Shown: positions 36,403 to 47,120 of the stretch, piece after piece
Position numbering within the stretch: the stretch's first letter is position 1
How the letters are laid out: every line of letters starts with the position of its first letter
Assembly: GCF_003867075.1 (NCBI RefSeq)
Contig: NZ_CP032544.1
Coordinates: 3,218,001-3,282,000, forward strand
Direction of reading: 5' to 3'
Length of the DNA stretch: 64,000 nucleotides
From: Tenacibaculum mesophilum
GTDB lineage: Bacteria > Bacteroidota > Bacteroidia > Flavobacteriales > Flavobacteriaceae
The notes under the pieces: generated by a model
Database searches by the model: none
The model's input: only the letters and a program-made list of their open reading frames with translations
What the model was told of the DNA's origin: nothing
Program-made: the position numbers and the translations under genes

Positions 36403-36452
36403 CAACAGTTAGTCAACACAAAACGCAAAAAATGCATGTTGACCAACTGTTG
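36403..36452. repeat. Hairpin, copy 1 (candidate element origin)
   Basis: CAACAGTTAGTCAAC (36403-36417) pairs with GTTGACCAACTGTTG (36438-36452) with one mismatch and a 20-base loop containing AAAACGCAAAA. It lies 35 bases after the primase/helicase gene. Confidence 0.6.
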
Positions 36453-36563
36453 ATTTTTTGTTGAATCTGTAACCCTTCTTTTATATAGGGTTATAGTTAT
36501 TGTTCAACACAGCAACAAAAATTTAATTATTAGTTTCTTTCTTAATTAAGTTAATTATTACGT

Positions 36564-36582
36564 TTTGCGTTAATTGCGCAAA
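36564..36582. repeat. TTTGCG palindrome, copy 1
   Basis: TTTGCG-TTAATTG-CGCAAA, followed by further ACGCAA and GCGCAA words at 36593-36608. The same motif occurs in copy 2 and in the 55.8-56.1 kb region. Confidence 0.5.
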
Positions 36583-37211
36583 TTGAATAAAAAACGCAAG
36601 AAAGTGCAAAGTCATCTGTCAAAAGAAAATTACAACGGCTACCAAGAAATATAAAAAGGATAATTATGCTACAGGAACTATACACCTATGTACAAACTGA
36701 CTTACTATTGCATTAACTGTTATGATACATCATAATAATTAAAACAGAGTTTTAAAAGCAAGAGAAAACCAATCAATGAGGAAACCTCAAAAAAAGGAAG
36801 AATTAAATAATGCGGTAAATGTATTTCAGGATTAAGCAAAAAGAGCAACGATAAACGCAAAATTGTAAATTATGTTTTTAAAACATATGTAATGTGTTTG
36901 TTTATAGTTTTTTAAATGGTATTAGCTATACTTTTGATGATTTTTAGAGCAACACAAAAGAGCATACACGCAAAAAGCGCAAGAAAACATAAAAGTTATA
37001 TTCTTTACATATGTAAACCAACTTACGGAATAGTTTCTATGATAAATGATATTAATATGCTCCACGTAAGAGTATAAATAAAATGATGCAATCCTAAGAG
37101 AAAAAATAACAATAACTAATTATTGTGATAAGAATGGCACTATTATACACAATAATTAATGAGTATAATTTACAGTAAAAAGAAACAAAATAAAATCTTA
37201 TTTTTGTTTTT

Positions 37212-37836
37212 ATGGATATAAAATTGACAGAACAAGAAAAGATAAAAATCTTAAATTCCGATGATATTTACGGAATAATGCAAAAAAATATTACTTCGTG
37301 AAAGTAAGATAGACCAAAACCGTGAACACTTTTGGGTTATAGGGCTAGAAAACAACAACCGTATTCTTTTTATTGAGTTAATAAGCTTAGGTACTATCAA
37401 TGCTACTTTGGTAGAACCTATGGAAGTTTTTAGTCTTGCATTGCAAAAAAGAGCTGTAAAAATAATGTTATGTCATAACCACCCAAGCGGTGAGTTAACT
37501 CCGTCAGAAAATGACAAAAACCTAACAGATAGGTTGATACAAGTAGGTATTATAGTAAATACACATGTAATAGATCATTTAATTATTTCTGATAAAAGTT
37601 ATTTGAGTTTTGCTAATACTGGTCTTTTACAAGAGTTAGAGAAAAGTACTAAATACGTACCTAAATATGTACTAGAGCAACGTCTTAAAAAAGAGGCTGC
37701 TGAAATTGCTAAACGTAATGAAAAAATAGAAATAGCTAAAAACTTGAAAAGGAAAGGTATTGATACAGGTACCATTGCAGACTCCACAGGTCTTACTATC
37801 GAAGAGGTGGAGAAGTTGCGTGTTAAAAATAAATAA
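37212..37836 (+). pseudogene. radC: RadC-like JAB-domain protein, frameshifted copy
   Basis: A copy of the element RadC/MPN+ domain protein. It starts like the intact copy (ATG at 37212, MDIKLTEQEKIKIL), but an extra A in the run at 37282-37288 shifts the frame after GIMQ. The rest is open in another frame and includes the JAMM metal motif: HFWVIGLENNNRILF and LCHNHPSGELTPSENDKNL, then a C-terminal helix-turn-helix-like tail (TGTIADSTGLTIEEVEKL). The family is widespread on mobile elements; its function is uncertain. An internal ATG at 37408 could give a 142-residue piece, but without the first half of the fold. Confidence 0.8.
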
Positions 37837-38095
37837 CAAATTACTTCAATGAGTTAAAAATTATCTTTTAAGAGTTATACTACAATTTAATATACCTTCC
37901 TTTACTGTAACGTTAAAAACATCTCTATTTGGTTTGAAATAGTAGATGTAGCTAAAAGTATGAACCTCTTTGTTTTTCATGATTACGAATACCTTTATAG
38001 TGTGTCTTGTTAGTAAGTTGCTGTTTATCATGAAAATAAATTTGTTTTTTTTGAAAATAATATTACATTTATACGATTTTTTTAAAAAAAATTCT

Positions 38096-39886
38096 ATGAA
38101 AACAAGACTACCTTATGTGGTTATACTCTGTTGTATAACTTTTTTTACTGCAAATTCTCAAAACTTACTGAATACTAGTTCGTGGACAGTTGGTACAGGT
38201 TCTGTATCAGGTTTTAGTCAGAATGGTACTACTTCAGAAAATAGTAGAGAATATGGAATTGGACCTGAAGGAGCAAGTGTATTACTATGGAAAGCTACCC
38301 CTGATGCTTCTAGTAATGCTGACGGTGGCTGGAACTCTTCTTATTCAAACATAGATCATACAAAAACCTATCGCTTAGTTGTTTGGTTAAAAAAGACAAA
38401 CTCAAATGATGGGAGTAGTTATTTTGGTTGTCAAGAGTGGCAAAGTAGCTCAGATATGAGTCTACAAAATTATACCATTTTAAAGTTAAATGGAGACATA
38501 AGGCAGAATCCTTATTTTTGGGCAGGAGATTTACCCCAACTCAATAAATGGTATATGTTAGTAGGGTATGTTCATGGAAGCAATTATAATTCAGGTTTAA
38601 ACTACGGTGGAATTTATGATCCTCTCACAGGAAATAAAGTTGTGAATATTACTGATTATAAATTTTCTTCCTCTACAACAAAGTTAAGGCATCGAACATA
38701 TTTATTTTATGACACAAACACCTCTGATAGTCAGTATTTCTACGCACCAAGAATGGAGTTAGTAGATGGAAATGAACCATCTATTCAAGAACTGTTAGGA
38801 TTAAATAAAAGTAATGATCCATCAAATATGTTAGATTATTCTAAGTGGGCTGTAGGAACAGGTAGTACTTCAGGGTTTACTAGAAATGGAGCTGAAAATG
38901 AAAATGTAAGAGAGTTAGGAAAAAATCATGTAGGAGAAGAAGTTGTATTATGGAAAGCTGTTCCTGGATCGGCTAGCGATGCTGATGGTGGTTGGAGTAC
39001 TGGATGGATTAATGCATCAGATGATGTGTCTTATCGTTTTAGTGTATGGATAAAAAAAACAAATTCTAATTATGGGTCAACTTATTTAGGTTTTTACGCC
39101 AATAATGAAGGTTCTTTAAAACTTGATGGGACATATAATAAAAACCCTTATTTCTGGTCTGGTGATTTACCTAAATTAAATAGATGGTATTTAATTGTAG
39201 GCTACGTTCATAAAAGTAGTCATACAGGAACAACAAATACAGGTGGTATTTATGACGGTACTACAGGAGAAAAAATAAGAACAATAACTGATTATAAGCT
39301 TAAAAATACAGTAACAGCTTTAAGACACCGTTCATATTTGTATTATGATACAAATATACTAGATAGACAATATTTTTATGCCCCTAGAATAGATAGAATA
39401 ACAGGTAATGAACCAACAATCGAAGATTTATTAAGAATAAACAATGAATCGAAATTAATTGTATCTTATGATGTAGCTGGAAATCAAACACAAACTTTTT
39501 ATTGTGGGGACCCTTCATATTGTTCGCCTCCAGCTGCTAAAAAAGTAAAAGAAGAGGATGAAACTCCTTCTTCAATAATTGTGAGTAATGATGATGAGAA
39601 AGAAGAAAAGGAAGATGTAGAAAAGGAGAAAGAGGTTTTCAATAATGACGTACATATTTACCCGAATCCAACATCAGATTATACCATTCTCAATTTAAGT
39701 GATGATTTGTTAAATAATCTACACTCTATAAAACTATACAATTCAAATTCAGTTTTATTAAAAAACATTAAAGTAACAAGTAATAGCATTCAATTAGATA
39801 TGAGTACTATGGCAGTAGGAATGTATTTTGTTCATATTCATTTGAATAAAGGAAAAAGTATTACAAAAAAAATTGTTAAAAAGTAA
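38096..39886 (+). CDS. Type IX-secreted tandem-domain protein upstream of the Rhs toxin
   Basis: A 596-residue exported protein (signal peptide MKTRLPYVVILCCITFFTANSQ). It has two tandem copies of a domain of about 200 residues (LLNTSSWTVGTGSVSGFSQN and NMLDYSKWAVGTGSTSGFTRN; both have NPYFW and LRHR-YL-YDT) that look like jelly-roll carbohydrate-binding or lectin-like modules. An acidic linker (Glu/Asp/Lys, about residues 500-550) precedes a type A sorting domain (VHIYPNPTSDYTILNLSDD...SITKKIVKK). It ends 12 bases before the Rhs gene and is surely co-transcribed. It may anchor or present the toxin at the cell surface (inference). Confidence 0.78.
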   Translation: MKTRLPYVVILCCITFFTANSQNLLNTSSWTVGTGSVSGFSQNGTTSENSREYGIGPEGASVLLWKATPDASSNADGGWNSSYSNIDHTKTYRLVVWLKKTNSNDGSSYFGCQEWQSSSDMSLQNYTILKLNGDIRQNPYFWAGDLPQLNKWYMLVGYVHGSNYNSGLNYGGIYDPLTGNKVVNITDYKFSSSTTKLRHRTYLFYDTNTSDSQYFYAPRMELVDGNEPSIQELLGLNKSNDPSNMLDYSKWAVGTGSTSGFTRNGAENENVRELGKNHVGEEVVLWKAVPGSASDADGGWSTGWINASDDVSYRFSVWIKKTNSNYGSTYLGFYANNEGSLKLDGTYNKNPYFWSGDLPKLNRWYLIVGYVHKSSHTGTTNTGGIYDGTTGEKIRTITDYKLKNTVTALRHRSYLYYDTNILDRQYFYAPRIDRITGNEPTIEDLLRINNESKLIVSYDVAGNQTQTFYCGDPSYCSPPAAKKVKEEDETPSSIIVSNDDEKEEKEDVEKEKEVFNNDVHIYPNPTSDYTILNLSDDLLNNLHSIKLYNSNSVLLKNIKVTSNSIQLDMSTMAVGMYFVHIHLNKGKSITKKIVKK

Positions 39887-39898
39887 AAGTTCAAGAAG

Positions 39899-42800
39899 AT
39901 GAAAAGAAATTTATACACTTGTGTTTTATTTTTATTGTTTGTAGGAATACAATTTTCTAATGCACAAGACCCTAATGTAGTAGGGGGTAATTCTTCTGTT
40001 AAGATAAAGTACAAGAAAATAAAATTAAAGACAGAAAAAACATTTAATGAAGCTAGAAATTCGAGCAATGTTGCTGCTAGAACACCCGTTGAACCTTGCC
40101 TTGTGGATCCTAACACAGGAGAATGTGTTGATCCAGGTCCAATTGACCCAGTAACCACAACAGAAGCAGGAAGTACCGCAGGTAGTTTATCAGTTTCCTT
40201 AACAGGTGGTGCAAGTTATTCAATACCTATTATGATACCTCCGAGTATTAAGAATGTAGCCCCTAACATTGCTATTAGCTATTCAAGTCAAGGAGCAAAT
40301 GGTTTAGCAGGTTGGGGATGGAATATTTCAGGGCTGTCTACAATTAGCCGAATACCTGCAACGAAATATTATGATAATAAACATGATGGAATAGACTATA
40401 ATGACGATCGTTTTTCCATTGATGGACAACGATTAATTTTAAAATCAGGTACATATGGAGCAAATGGCTCTATATATCAAACAGAAAATTACTCAAATAT
40501 TAAAGTAGTTGCTCATGGAACCTCTCCTTACGGAGCTTCATATGGTCCTTCATATTTTATAGTCTATTATCCTAATGGCACGAGAGCTTGGTATGGGAGT
40601 TCAGGAAATTCGAGAAGTAGATTAGAATGGGCTATTTTTAGTTGGCGAGACCCACAAGGAAATTATATTGACTATAATTACCAATCGGATAATGGATTAT
40701 TAAGTATAAAAACAATTAAGTATGGAGGGAGAGTTGGCGCGACATCATCAAAGAACCAAATAAACTTCACATACACTACCAGAACTAGACCAGAAAGTGT
40801 TTATGTTGGTGAATATCAATTTAAAAGAACCAATTTATTAAAAAGTATTCAAGTAACTTCTGGTAGTTCTCAATATAGGAAATATAATTTAACGCATGGT
40901 ACTACTTCATTAGGGTATCAACGCCTAACTTCAGTCAAAGAGTATAATAAAGATAATAAAGCACTAAGTCCTATTACTTTTGGATATGATACTTCTTCAG
41001 CATGGATTAAAGATAGGGTTGTTTCAGGAGATCTGTACCCAGGGTTTGATTTTAAAACAAGTAGTTTAATAGCTGGAGATTATGATGGAGATGGTAGAAC
41101 AGATGTTGTTTTTTATAAAGAAAATGCTAAAGATAAAATATACGTCCATAGTAGGTTGTACGAGAATCAACTTAGCCTTGCTTACGAAATAAATACAGGA
41201 GGTTTTTCAGAAGTTTTTTCTTCCTCTATATTATCTCATAATAATAAAATTTTAAGCCAACAAGCTATAACAACAACAAAGGAGACTTCTAACTTAAGTT
41301 CGTCATCTAGTTCTATTCGTTTTAGAACCTTTGCTATGGCAGCCTATGGACCAGTTCATCAGTATGATAAAGTTTGGAGCACTCCTAAATATAAAACAGA
41401 TAATTATTGTGGAAGTTCAAGCTATAGGACTATACCTAGAAAGTATATTTCAGGAGATTTTAATGGAGATGGCTTAACAGATGTTATTGCTATTGAAAAA
41501 CAATATACGTCTAGATCTTGTTATCCAAGAGACTGTAATGGAGGTGGTGGATTAGAGCCTATAGAGTTAAAAAAAGAAGAAAGCAACAAAGCCGAAGACA
41601 AATTAGCACGACTACCTATTGAGGAATGTTGTGATTGTAATTCTTATACACAGAATCAATATAATGCAAGGACTCATTTTATTGATTTAGATAGAACAAA
41701 AACTTCAAATTTTGCAAAATATTCAGGGTATTTAAGAAAAGGGATTGGATCTAAAGACAGAATTGAGGTAGGAGATCATAATGGAGATGGAAAACAAGAT
41801 ATATATCATTTTCAAGAAGGAAAAGTTTACATTTATACGTTAGATACAAATAATAATTTAACATTACTTAGGGAAGAAACAGATTCAGGAATAAAATTAA
41901 GAGATGGCAACTATCTAATTCCAGTTCTTTTAGGGGATTATAACGGAGACGGAAAAACAGATTTTTTAATAGCTACAGGGAAAAAGTCTAAGAATTGGAA
42001 ATACTTCATATCCAAAGGAAAAACATTTCATAAAGAAACCAAGACACTACCTTTAGCTTATTATCAAGATGAATTAATACCTGGTTCTGTAACAAAAAGT
42101 GGTGTTTATATTAAAAATCCATATTATGAATATCGATATACTGCACAAGATGTAAATGGAGATGGGAAGACAGATTTAATCATGCATAATACCATTGCAC
42201 CATATTCAGCATACGATAGATCTGTAGAGTATATAAGCATATATAAAAACAATCAAAGTACTTCAAGTACAACCCCAACTTTTTCTTATGAAACAGGATA
42301 CACTGATACTAGTGGAAAAGTTGGAAAGCGTGGTTTTCCTATTTTTTTAGAATCTAATCGTACTAATGGGAACTTAGAGTATGGATATGTAAGTGTGAAT
42401 AATATCTTTATGTATGAGTTTGCGAAAGACCATAGAAAAGATGTTTTATTGAAAAGCGCTACAAACAATGGAGTTAAAACAACTGTAGAGTATGAGCGCC
42501 TAGGGATGCCAGAAAATGATTTTGGCCCAGTAATATATACTGAGGACTATAATCAAGTTTATCCTTATATAAATGTGAACAAATCTCCCTCTTTTCAACT
42601 GGTAAAAAAGTTGACAGAAGAAGGAGCGGGAATAAAACGTTATCAAGACTTTAGATACGAAGGTGCAGTTTCTAACGTCGATATAGGATTTCAAGGTTTT
42701 TTAAAGACCAAACGGAGTAATTGGTATGGAAATGGTGTAAGTACGTTATGGACAATTTCAAAATATGACCCTTTAAAAAAAGGGGCACTTACTGAACAAT

Positions 42801-45800
42801 GGGTTACTACTTCCTACAATGAAGGAAGTAATTACATGTCTAAAACAACAAACACCTATAATTCAAGTTTAGCAAGCAATAAAATATTTACCATAACTCC
42901 TACAAAAATAGTACAACATAGTGCTTTAACTGGTATAACTACTACTAAAACACTTACCTATGACTCTTATAAAAACCCTTTAACAGAGTATACAACCTAT
43001 AGTGGAGGTAGTGAAAGTATTACATACACATACAGTAATAATATTTCTGTAAGTAATGAATACTATCATGTTGGTAGACTTACCAAAAAAGCAGAAACAA
43101 ATACTATTGGAGGAAATGCTTTTGCAACCGAAGAACAATATACATACAGTAACAACCTTTTAACGCAACAAAAAGTAAAGGGAAATGGAACTTCTTGGAA
43201 TACAGAGTCTTTCACCTATGATGCTTTTGGTAATGTGACTCAAAAAAAGCTAATACCAAGTGGTTTATCAGCAAGAATAGAAAATTTCAAGTACGATACT
43301 AGTGGTCGGTTTTTAATTGAATCTTCTGATATTGAGGGATTGAAAACTAAATTTACTTATGATGCTTTTGGCAATCCATTAACGACAACCAACCCGTATA
43401 ATCAAATTACTACATTTACCTATGATGGCTGGAATCGTTTAATTTCAGAAAAAAATTACCTTGGAAAAACAACAACTTTTTCTTATACCAAACTAAGTGG
43501 AGGTGGTTTGAAAAAAACAACCAACTATCCGCAAGGAGCTGATGAGATTGAAGAGTATAATGCTTTGGGTTGGGTTACCAAAAGTGGTATGTTAGGTCTT
43601 AATAATAAGTGGACATACAAAAGTGTGCAATATGATGTTGTTGGAAGAGTTATAAAGGAAAGTGAACCTTATTTTAGTTTTCCAAGTCAATGGAATACTA
43701 CTTCTTATGATAATTATGGTCGAGCAATAGCTAGAACTAGTTTCAACGGTTTAGTAGCTAACATTAGTTATAGTGGTTTAAGAACTACAGTTGATGATGG
43801 AACTAAAACTGTAAAAACTACGAAAGATGGTAGTGGTAACATCATAAAAATGGAAGACCCTGGTGGAACTATTACCTATACTTATTATGGTAATGGAGTC
43901 ATGAAATCTACGAATTATGGTAGCCATGTAGTAAGTACTGAAATAGATGGTTGGGGAAGGAAAACAAAACTAATAGACCCTTCAGCTGGTGTCTATACCT
44001 ATCGTTACAATAATTTAGGAGAAGTACTAGAAGAGACTACGCCTAAAGGGGCAACAACATACACCTATGATGCTTATGGCAAAATAGCAACTAAAAAAAT
44101 TAGTGGAGAAGAAACAAATATGAATTTGAGTTACACTTATAATTCAACCACTAAATTATTAACTTCTATTCAAGGGAATAATGCTCGTACTAATGAGAAT
44201 TATACCTATACCTATGTATATGATAGTCAGAAAAGACCTTATATTACTAAGGAGCAAAATGGCAAAGCTTACTTTGAACATAAAGTAACAAGAGATGCCT
44301 ATGGTAGAGTAAATACAGAAACTTATGTTAGTAAAAATACAGGAAATAATGTAAGTAGTACGGTTAAGGTTAAAAATGTGCATGATGCTAACTCGGGTGT
44401 TTTAACAGAAATACAAGACTTTAATGCGAATACTACCCTGTGGAAAATTAAAGAAGTAAATGAAAGAGGACAAGCCAAAGAGATGCTATTAGGTAATGGC
44501 ATGATTAAGAAAAGAACCTATGACCAATATGGTTTTTTGACAAAAATGTTAGACCAAACTTCTGATGCATCAAAAAAAGCCTTACATCTTGATTATAGCT
44601 TCAATACAGTTCGAGGGAATTTAAACAGTAGAAAGAACAATAATTTAGGCTGGAATGAAAACTTTAGTTATGATAACTTAGATCGTTTAACCAATATTTC
44701 TGGTTCGGTAAGTAGAGCACAAGAATACGATGGTCGAGGTCGTATTACTTCCAATTCAACAATAGGAACGTATAATTATGGCAGTACTACTTCGTATCGT
44801 TTACAAGAAGTAGACTTAAATACTCAAGGAGATTTATATTATCAAAACCACCCTTTACAAAAAATTAAATACAATGCTTATAAAAAGCCTATATCAATTT
44901 CAGTAAAGGATAAAGCCAAAGTAGATTTTGAATATGGTTTATTACAAAATAGAAGTCATGCCTATTACGGAGGTAATGAAACTAATAAATTAGATCGTAG
45001 GTATCAAAAACATTATTCAGCAATAAGTCCTGTTGAAATAGAAGTAGATAAGCAAGGAAACACAAAAATTATTACCTATATAGGTGGAGATGCCTATTCA
45101 GCACCCCTAATGTATGTAAAACAAACAGCTTCGGGTAGCGCTAATGGCTATCACTATTTGCATAGAGATTATTTAAGTAGTGTTCTGGCTATAACTAAGA
45201 GTGATGGAACAGTACAAGAACAACGTCAATTTGGTGCATGGGGAGAAGTAGATAAATTTAAGAGTTTAAATAGTGAAATTGATTATGAACACGATACAAC
45301 TCTACTAAATAGAGGCTATACAGGGCATGAACACTTTATGGGAGTGGCTTTAATACATATGAATGGGCGTATGTATGATGCAAAGTTAGGTCGTTTTTTG
45401 TCTCCTGATAATTATATACAAGAACCTTTTAGTACGCAAAGTTTTAATCGTTTTGGGTATGTTTGGAATAATCCGCTTAAATTCACTGATCAAAGTGGTG
45501 AGTTTATCTTTTTAGCTGCTATCATAGCTGGGGCTGTTATTGGTGCTACTGTAGGAGCAGTCTCTTATGTTGTCAATGCTGCGATAACAGGAAATTGGAG
45601 TTGGGGAGGTTTTGGAATGGCAATATTAGGAGGTGCTGTAACAGGAGCATTAGCAGGCTTCATAGCACCAGGCAATATTCCTGTAATGTTAAGTACAGGA
45701 CAATTTTTAGGACTTGTAGGCGTAGGCGTAGCCACAAGTTTTTTACCTGGTTTTAACGTTCCTATAGGAGATTTTAACCTAAGACTAAGCCCTGCTATCG

Positions 45801-46507
45801 CTTTTGGAAAAGCTTTTGGAGTGGGAGCAAATGTAAGTGTATCTTATAACGATGGAAATTTTAACATGTCAGCAGGTTTTGGAGTTACATATTTTGGTTC
45901 AGCACATGGTACAGGTCATAAAGGATGGGAGTATAGAACTTCTTATGCCATAGGTTATAACAGTGGAAAGTTTAATATTTCTGTATATTCAACATATTTT
46001 AAAAGTGGAGAAACTACTCAAAGAGTTGCTGGACTTTCTCTAGGGTATGCAGAGTGGAATATACGATACGAAAATGATGGTAGCCCTTTTAGTTATTTGG
46101 GAAATATATTTACAGGAGAAAACAGTGATAGGTATAGAACCGCAGCTATGAGTTTAAGCTATAAAGACTATAGTATTGGGTTTAATTTGTTTACTGGAGA
46201 CCCTAGAGAAGGATTGCAAAAAAGAGAGATTGCATCAACTGAATCAGTTGTTGGACATCCTACTTTAAGTGCTAATAAAAAAGGTGGACAATATAATGGC
46301 GGTAATGCTGATAAATACAGGTTAGGTGCTGCTTATTTTAGTTATAAAGGTTTTAGATTTGGTAGAAATTCAGAAGGTATTAGACATGCTATTCAAAATA
46401 AAGTTGCCCATACTAAAATTTCCTACCAACCATGGTTTAAGGTATTAAATACTCAGCCAGCTAGTTATTTTCAATATCAGTCATATAATCCTTACACATT
46501 ATGGTAA
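39899..46507 (+). CDS. SpvB/Rhs polymorphic toxin with toxin-23-like C-terminus
   Basis: A 2202-residue secreted toxin (signal peptide ending FSNAQ). Residues about 85-190 match the SpvB/TcaC N-terminus (SYSIPIMIPPSIKNVAPNIA, LAGWGWNISGLSTISR). Five FG-GAP units follow (DYDGDGRTD 394, DFNGDGLTD 520, DHNGDGKQD 626, DYNGDGKTD 680, DVNGDGKTD 750), then a TcdB middle-like region near 865 and dozens of YD repeats that should form the Rhs shell. The core ends with GRFLSPDNYIQEPF and NPLKFTDQSGEF (near residue 1865). The last 330 residues have hydrophobic glycine-rich helices, then a beta-rich domain (LSPAIAFGKAFGVGANVSVS, YRTAAMSLSYKDYSIGFNLF) like polymorphic toxin 23. Toxin activity is unknown. 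Confidence 0.9.
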   Translation: MKRNLYTCVLFLLFVGIQFSNAQDPNVVGGNSSVKIKYKKIKLKTEKTFNEARNSSNVAARTPVEPCLVDPNTGECVDPGPIDPVTTTEAGSTAGSLSVSLTGGASYSIPIMIPPSIKNVAPNIAISYSSQGANGLAGWGWNISGLSTISRIPATKYYDNKHDGIDYNDDRFSIDGQRLILKSGTYGANGSIYQTENYSNIKVVAHGTSPYGASYGPSYFIVYYPNGTRAWYGSSGNSRSRLEWAIFSWRDPQGNYIDYNYQSDNGLLSIKTIKYGGRVGATSSKNQINFTYTTRTRPESVYVGEYQFKRTNLLKSIQVTSGSSQYRKYNLTHGTTSLGYQRLTSVKEYNKDNKALSPITFGYDTSSAWIKDRVVSGDLYPGFDFKTSSLIAGDYDGDGRTDVVFYKENAKDKIYVHSRLYENQLSLAYEINTGGFSEVFSSSILSHNNKILSQQAITTTKETSNLSSSSSSIRFRTFAMAAYGPVHQYDKVWSTPKYKTDNYCGSSSYRTIPRKYISGDFNGDGLTDVIAIEKQYTSRSCYPRDCNGGGGLEPIELKKEESNKAEDKLARLPIEECCDCNSYTQNQYNARTHFIDLDRTKTSNFAKYSGYLRKGIGSKDRIEVGDHNGDGKQDIYHFQEGKVYIYTLDTNNNLTLLREETDSGIKLRDGNYLIPVLLGDYNGDGKTDFLIATGKKSKNWKYFISKGKTFHKETKTLPLAYYQDELIPGSVTKSGVYIKNPYYEYRYTAQDVNGDGKTDLIMHNTIAPYSAYDRSVEYISIYKNNQSTSSTTPTFSYETGYTDTSGKVGKRGFPIFLESNRTNGNLEYGYVSVNNIFMYEFAKDHRKDVLLKSATNNGVKTTVEYERLGMPENDFGPVIYTEDYNQVYPYINVNKSPSFQLVKKLTEEGAGIKRYQDFRYEGAVSNVDIGFQGFLKTKRSNWYGNGVSTLWTISKYDPLKKGALTEQWVTTSYNEGSNYMSKTTNTYNSSLASNKIFTITPTKIVQHSALTGITTTKTLTYDSYKNPLTEYTTYSGGSESITYTYSNNISVSNEYYHVGRLTKKAETNTIGGNAFATEEQYTYSNNLLTQQKVKGNGTSWNTESFTYDAFGNVTQKKLIPSGLSARIENFKYDTSGRFLIESSDIEGLKTKFTYDAFGNPLTTTNPYNQITTFTYDGWNRLISEKNYLGKTTTFSYTKLSGGGLKKTTNYPQGADEIEEYNALGWVTKSGMLGLNNKWTYKSVQYDVVGRVIKESEPYFSFPSQWNTTSYDNYGRAIARTSFNGLVANISYSGLRTTVDDGTKTVKTTKDGSGNIIKMEDPGGTITYTYYGNGVMKSTNYGSHVVSTEIDGWGRKTKLIDPSAGVYTYRYNNLGEVLEETTPKGATTYTYDAYGKIATKKISGEETNMNLSYTYNSTTKLLTSIQGNNARTNENYTYTYVYDSQKRPYITKEQNGKAYFEHKVTRDAYGRVNTETYVSKNTGNNVSSTVKVKNVHDANSGVLTEIQDFNANTTLWKIKEVNERGQAKEMLLGNGMIKKRTYDQYGFLTKMLDQTSDASKKALHLDYSFNTVRGNLNSRKNNNLGWNENFSYDNLDRLTNISGSVSRAQEYDGRGRITSNSTIGTYNYGSTTSYRLQEVDLNTQGDLYYQNHPLQKIKYNAYKKPISISVKDKAKVDFEYGLLQNRSHAYYGGNETNKLDRRYQKHYSAISPVEIEVDKQGNTKIITYIGGDAYSAPLMYVKQTASGSANGYHYLHRDYLSSVLAITKSDGTVQEQRQFGAWGEVDKFKSLNSEIDYEHDTTLLNRGYTGHEHFMGVALIHMNGRMYDAKLGRFLSPDNYIQEPFSTQSFNRFGYVWNNPLKFTDQSGEFIFLAAIIAGAVIGATVGAVSYVVNAAITGNWSWGGFGMAILGGAVTGALAGFIAPGNIPVMLSTGQFLGLVGVGVATSFLPGFNVPIGDFNLRLSPAIAFGKAFGVGANVSVSYNDGNFNMSAGFGVTYFGSAHGTGHKGWEYRTSYAIGYNSGKFNISVYSTYFKSGETTQRVAGLSLGYAEWNIRYENDGSPFSYLGNIFTGENSDRYRTAAMSLSYKDYSIGFNLFTGDPREGLQKREIASTESVVGHPTLSANKKGGQYNGGNADKYRLGAAYFSYKGFRFGRNSEGIRHAIQNKVAHTKISYQPWFKVLNTQPASYFQYQSYNPYTLW

Positions 46508-47025
46508 AAAAAATAATAATTTTGATAATTATATTTATTATATCTTCTTGTGGAGATCACTATTTAACTTCTTCGAATGGTTTGAGAAGTAAGAATTTTT
46601 ACAAGAGATATATTGATAAAAGAATTAATCCTAATACTATAGAAATAAAAACTGATATTATATATATAGATTCTCATTATTACAAAAATGGCGAACTATT
46701 TAAGAGTGAAAATGCTAAGAAAGATTATTTTCGTTTCTACAAAAATGGTACATGTTATCGTTTTAATGATTACGGAAGTAAGAACCTAAATAAATTATCC
46801 TTTAACCCAAAAAAAGGAGATATTGGTTTTACTATAAAAAAAGGCAAGAAATATTTTTTAATGACATATTCTATAATAGATGGAGGAGGTTTTTCTCAAT
46901 CAGAAATTAGAATGAAAGATGATACATTGGTTATATATTCTAAGAATGGAAAAGATGAGTTTTTTAGTTATTTTAAAAAGATGAAAGTTCCAAGAGAATG
47001 GTTGGATTGGAAACCTGATTATTGA
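46501..47025 (+). CDS. Likely immunity lipoprotein for the Rhs toxin
   Basis: A 174-residue lipoprotein (lipobox ISSC, Cys17). Its ATG overlaps the last seven bases of the toxin gene, so translation is coupled. The mature part alternates beta-strands (IDSHYYKNGELFKSENAKKD, YFRFYKNGTCYRF, KKYFLMTYSIID). No named family was recognised. Its position directly after the toxin domain and its periplasm-facing lipid anchor suggest protection of the producer; this is inference from context. Confidence 0.6.
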   Translation: MVKKIIILIIIFIISSCGDHYLTSSNGLRSKNFYKRYIDKRINPNTIEIKTDIIYIDSHYYKNGELFKSENAKKDYFRFYKNGTCYRFNDYGSKNLNKLSFNPKKGDIGFTIKKGKKYFLMTYSIIDGGGFSQSEIRMKDDTLVIYSKNGKDEFFSYFKKMKVPREWLDWKPDY

Positions 47026-47041
47026 TAATTACCCTGCTACC

Positions 47042-47059
47042 ACACGAATCCTTTCGTGT
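47042..47059 (+). terminator. Hairpin between immunity gene and orphan Rhs tip
   Basis: ACACGAA (47042-47048) and TTCGTGT (47053-47059) form a short stem without a T run. It may be a weak terminator or a recombination scar. Confidence 0.3.
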
Positions 47060-47120
47060 ATTGGTATATAGTGTTTTAAGTAAAACGTTCTTTAACATAA
47101 GTTAAGATTACAATAAGAAT

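Larger units (their letters stand above)
36340..37836 (+). repeat. Repeated segment, copy 1 (hairpin, small region, radC)
   Basis: This segment, from the last bases of the helicase gene to the end of radC, recurs at about 50503-52032 with high similarity interrupted by small indels. Shared landmarks are TTCAGAGGTAAACAAGAGTT, the hairpin arms, TACGTTTTGCGTTAATTGCG, the polypeptide-like ACTATACACCTATGTACAA stretch, and the radC gene. The 840-base part before radC has no intact gene in this copy. Confidence 0.75.

Noticed and set aside
36369..37211. A gene between helicase and radC copy 1
   Set aside because: The matching region in copy 2 has only a 50-codon ORF, and here its start and frame are lost.
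37408..37836. A short RadC gene of 142 residues
   Set aside because: Comparison with the intact copy at 51409 shows that it is the back part of a frameshifted gene.
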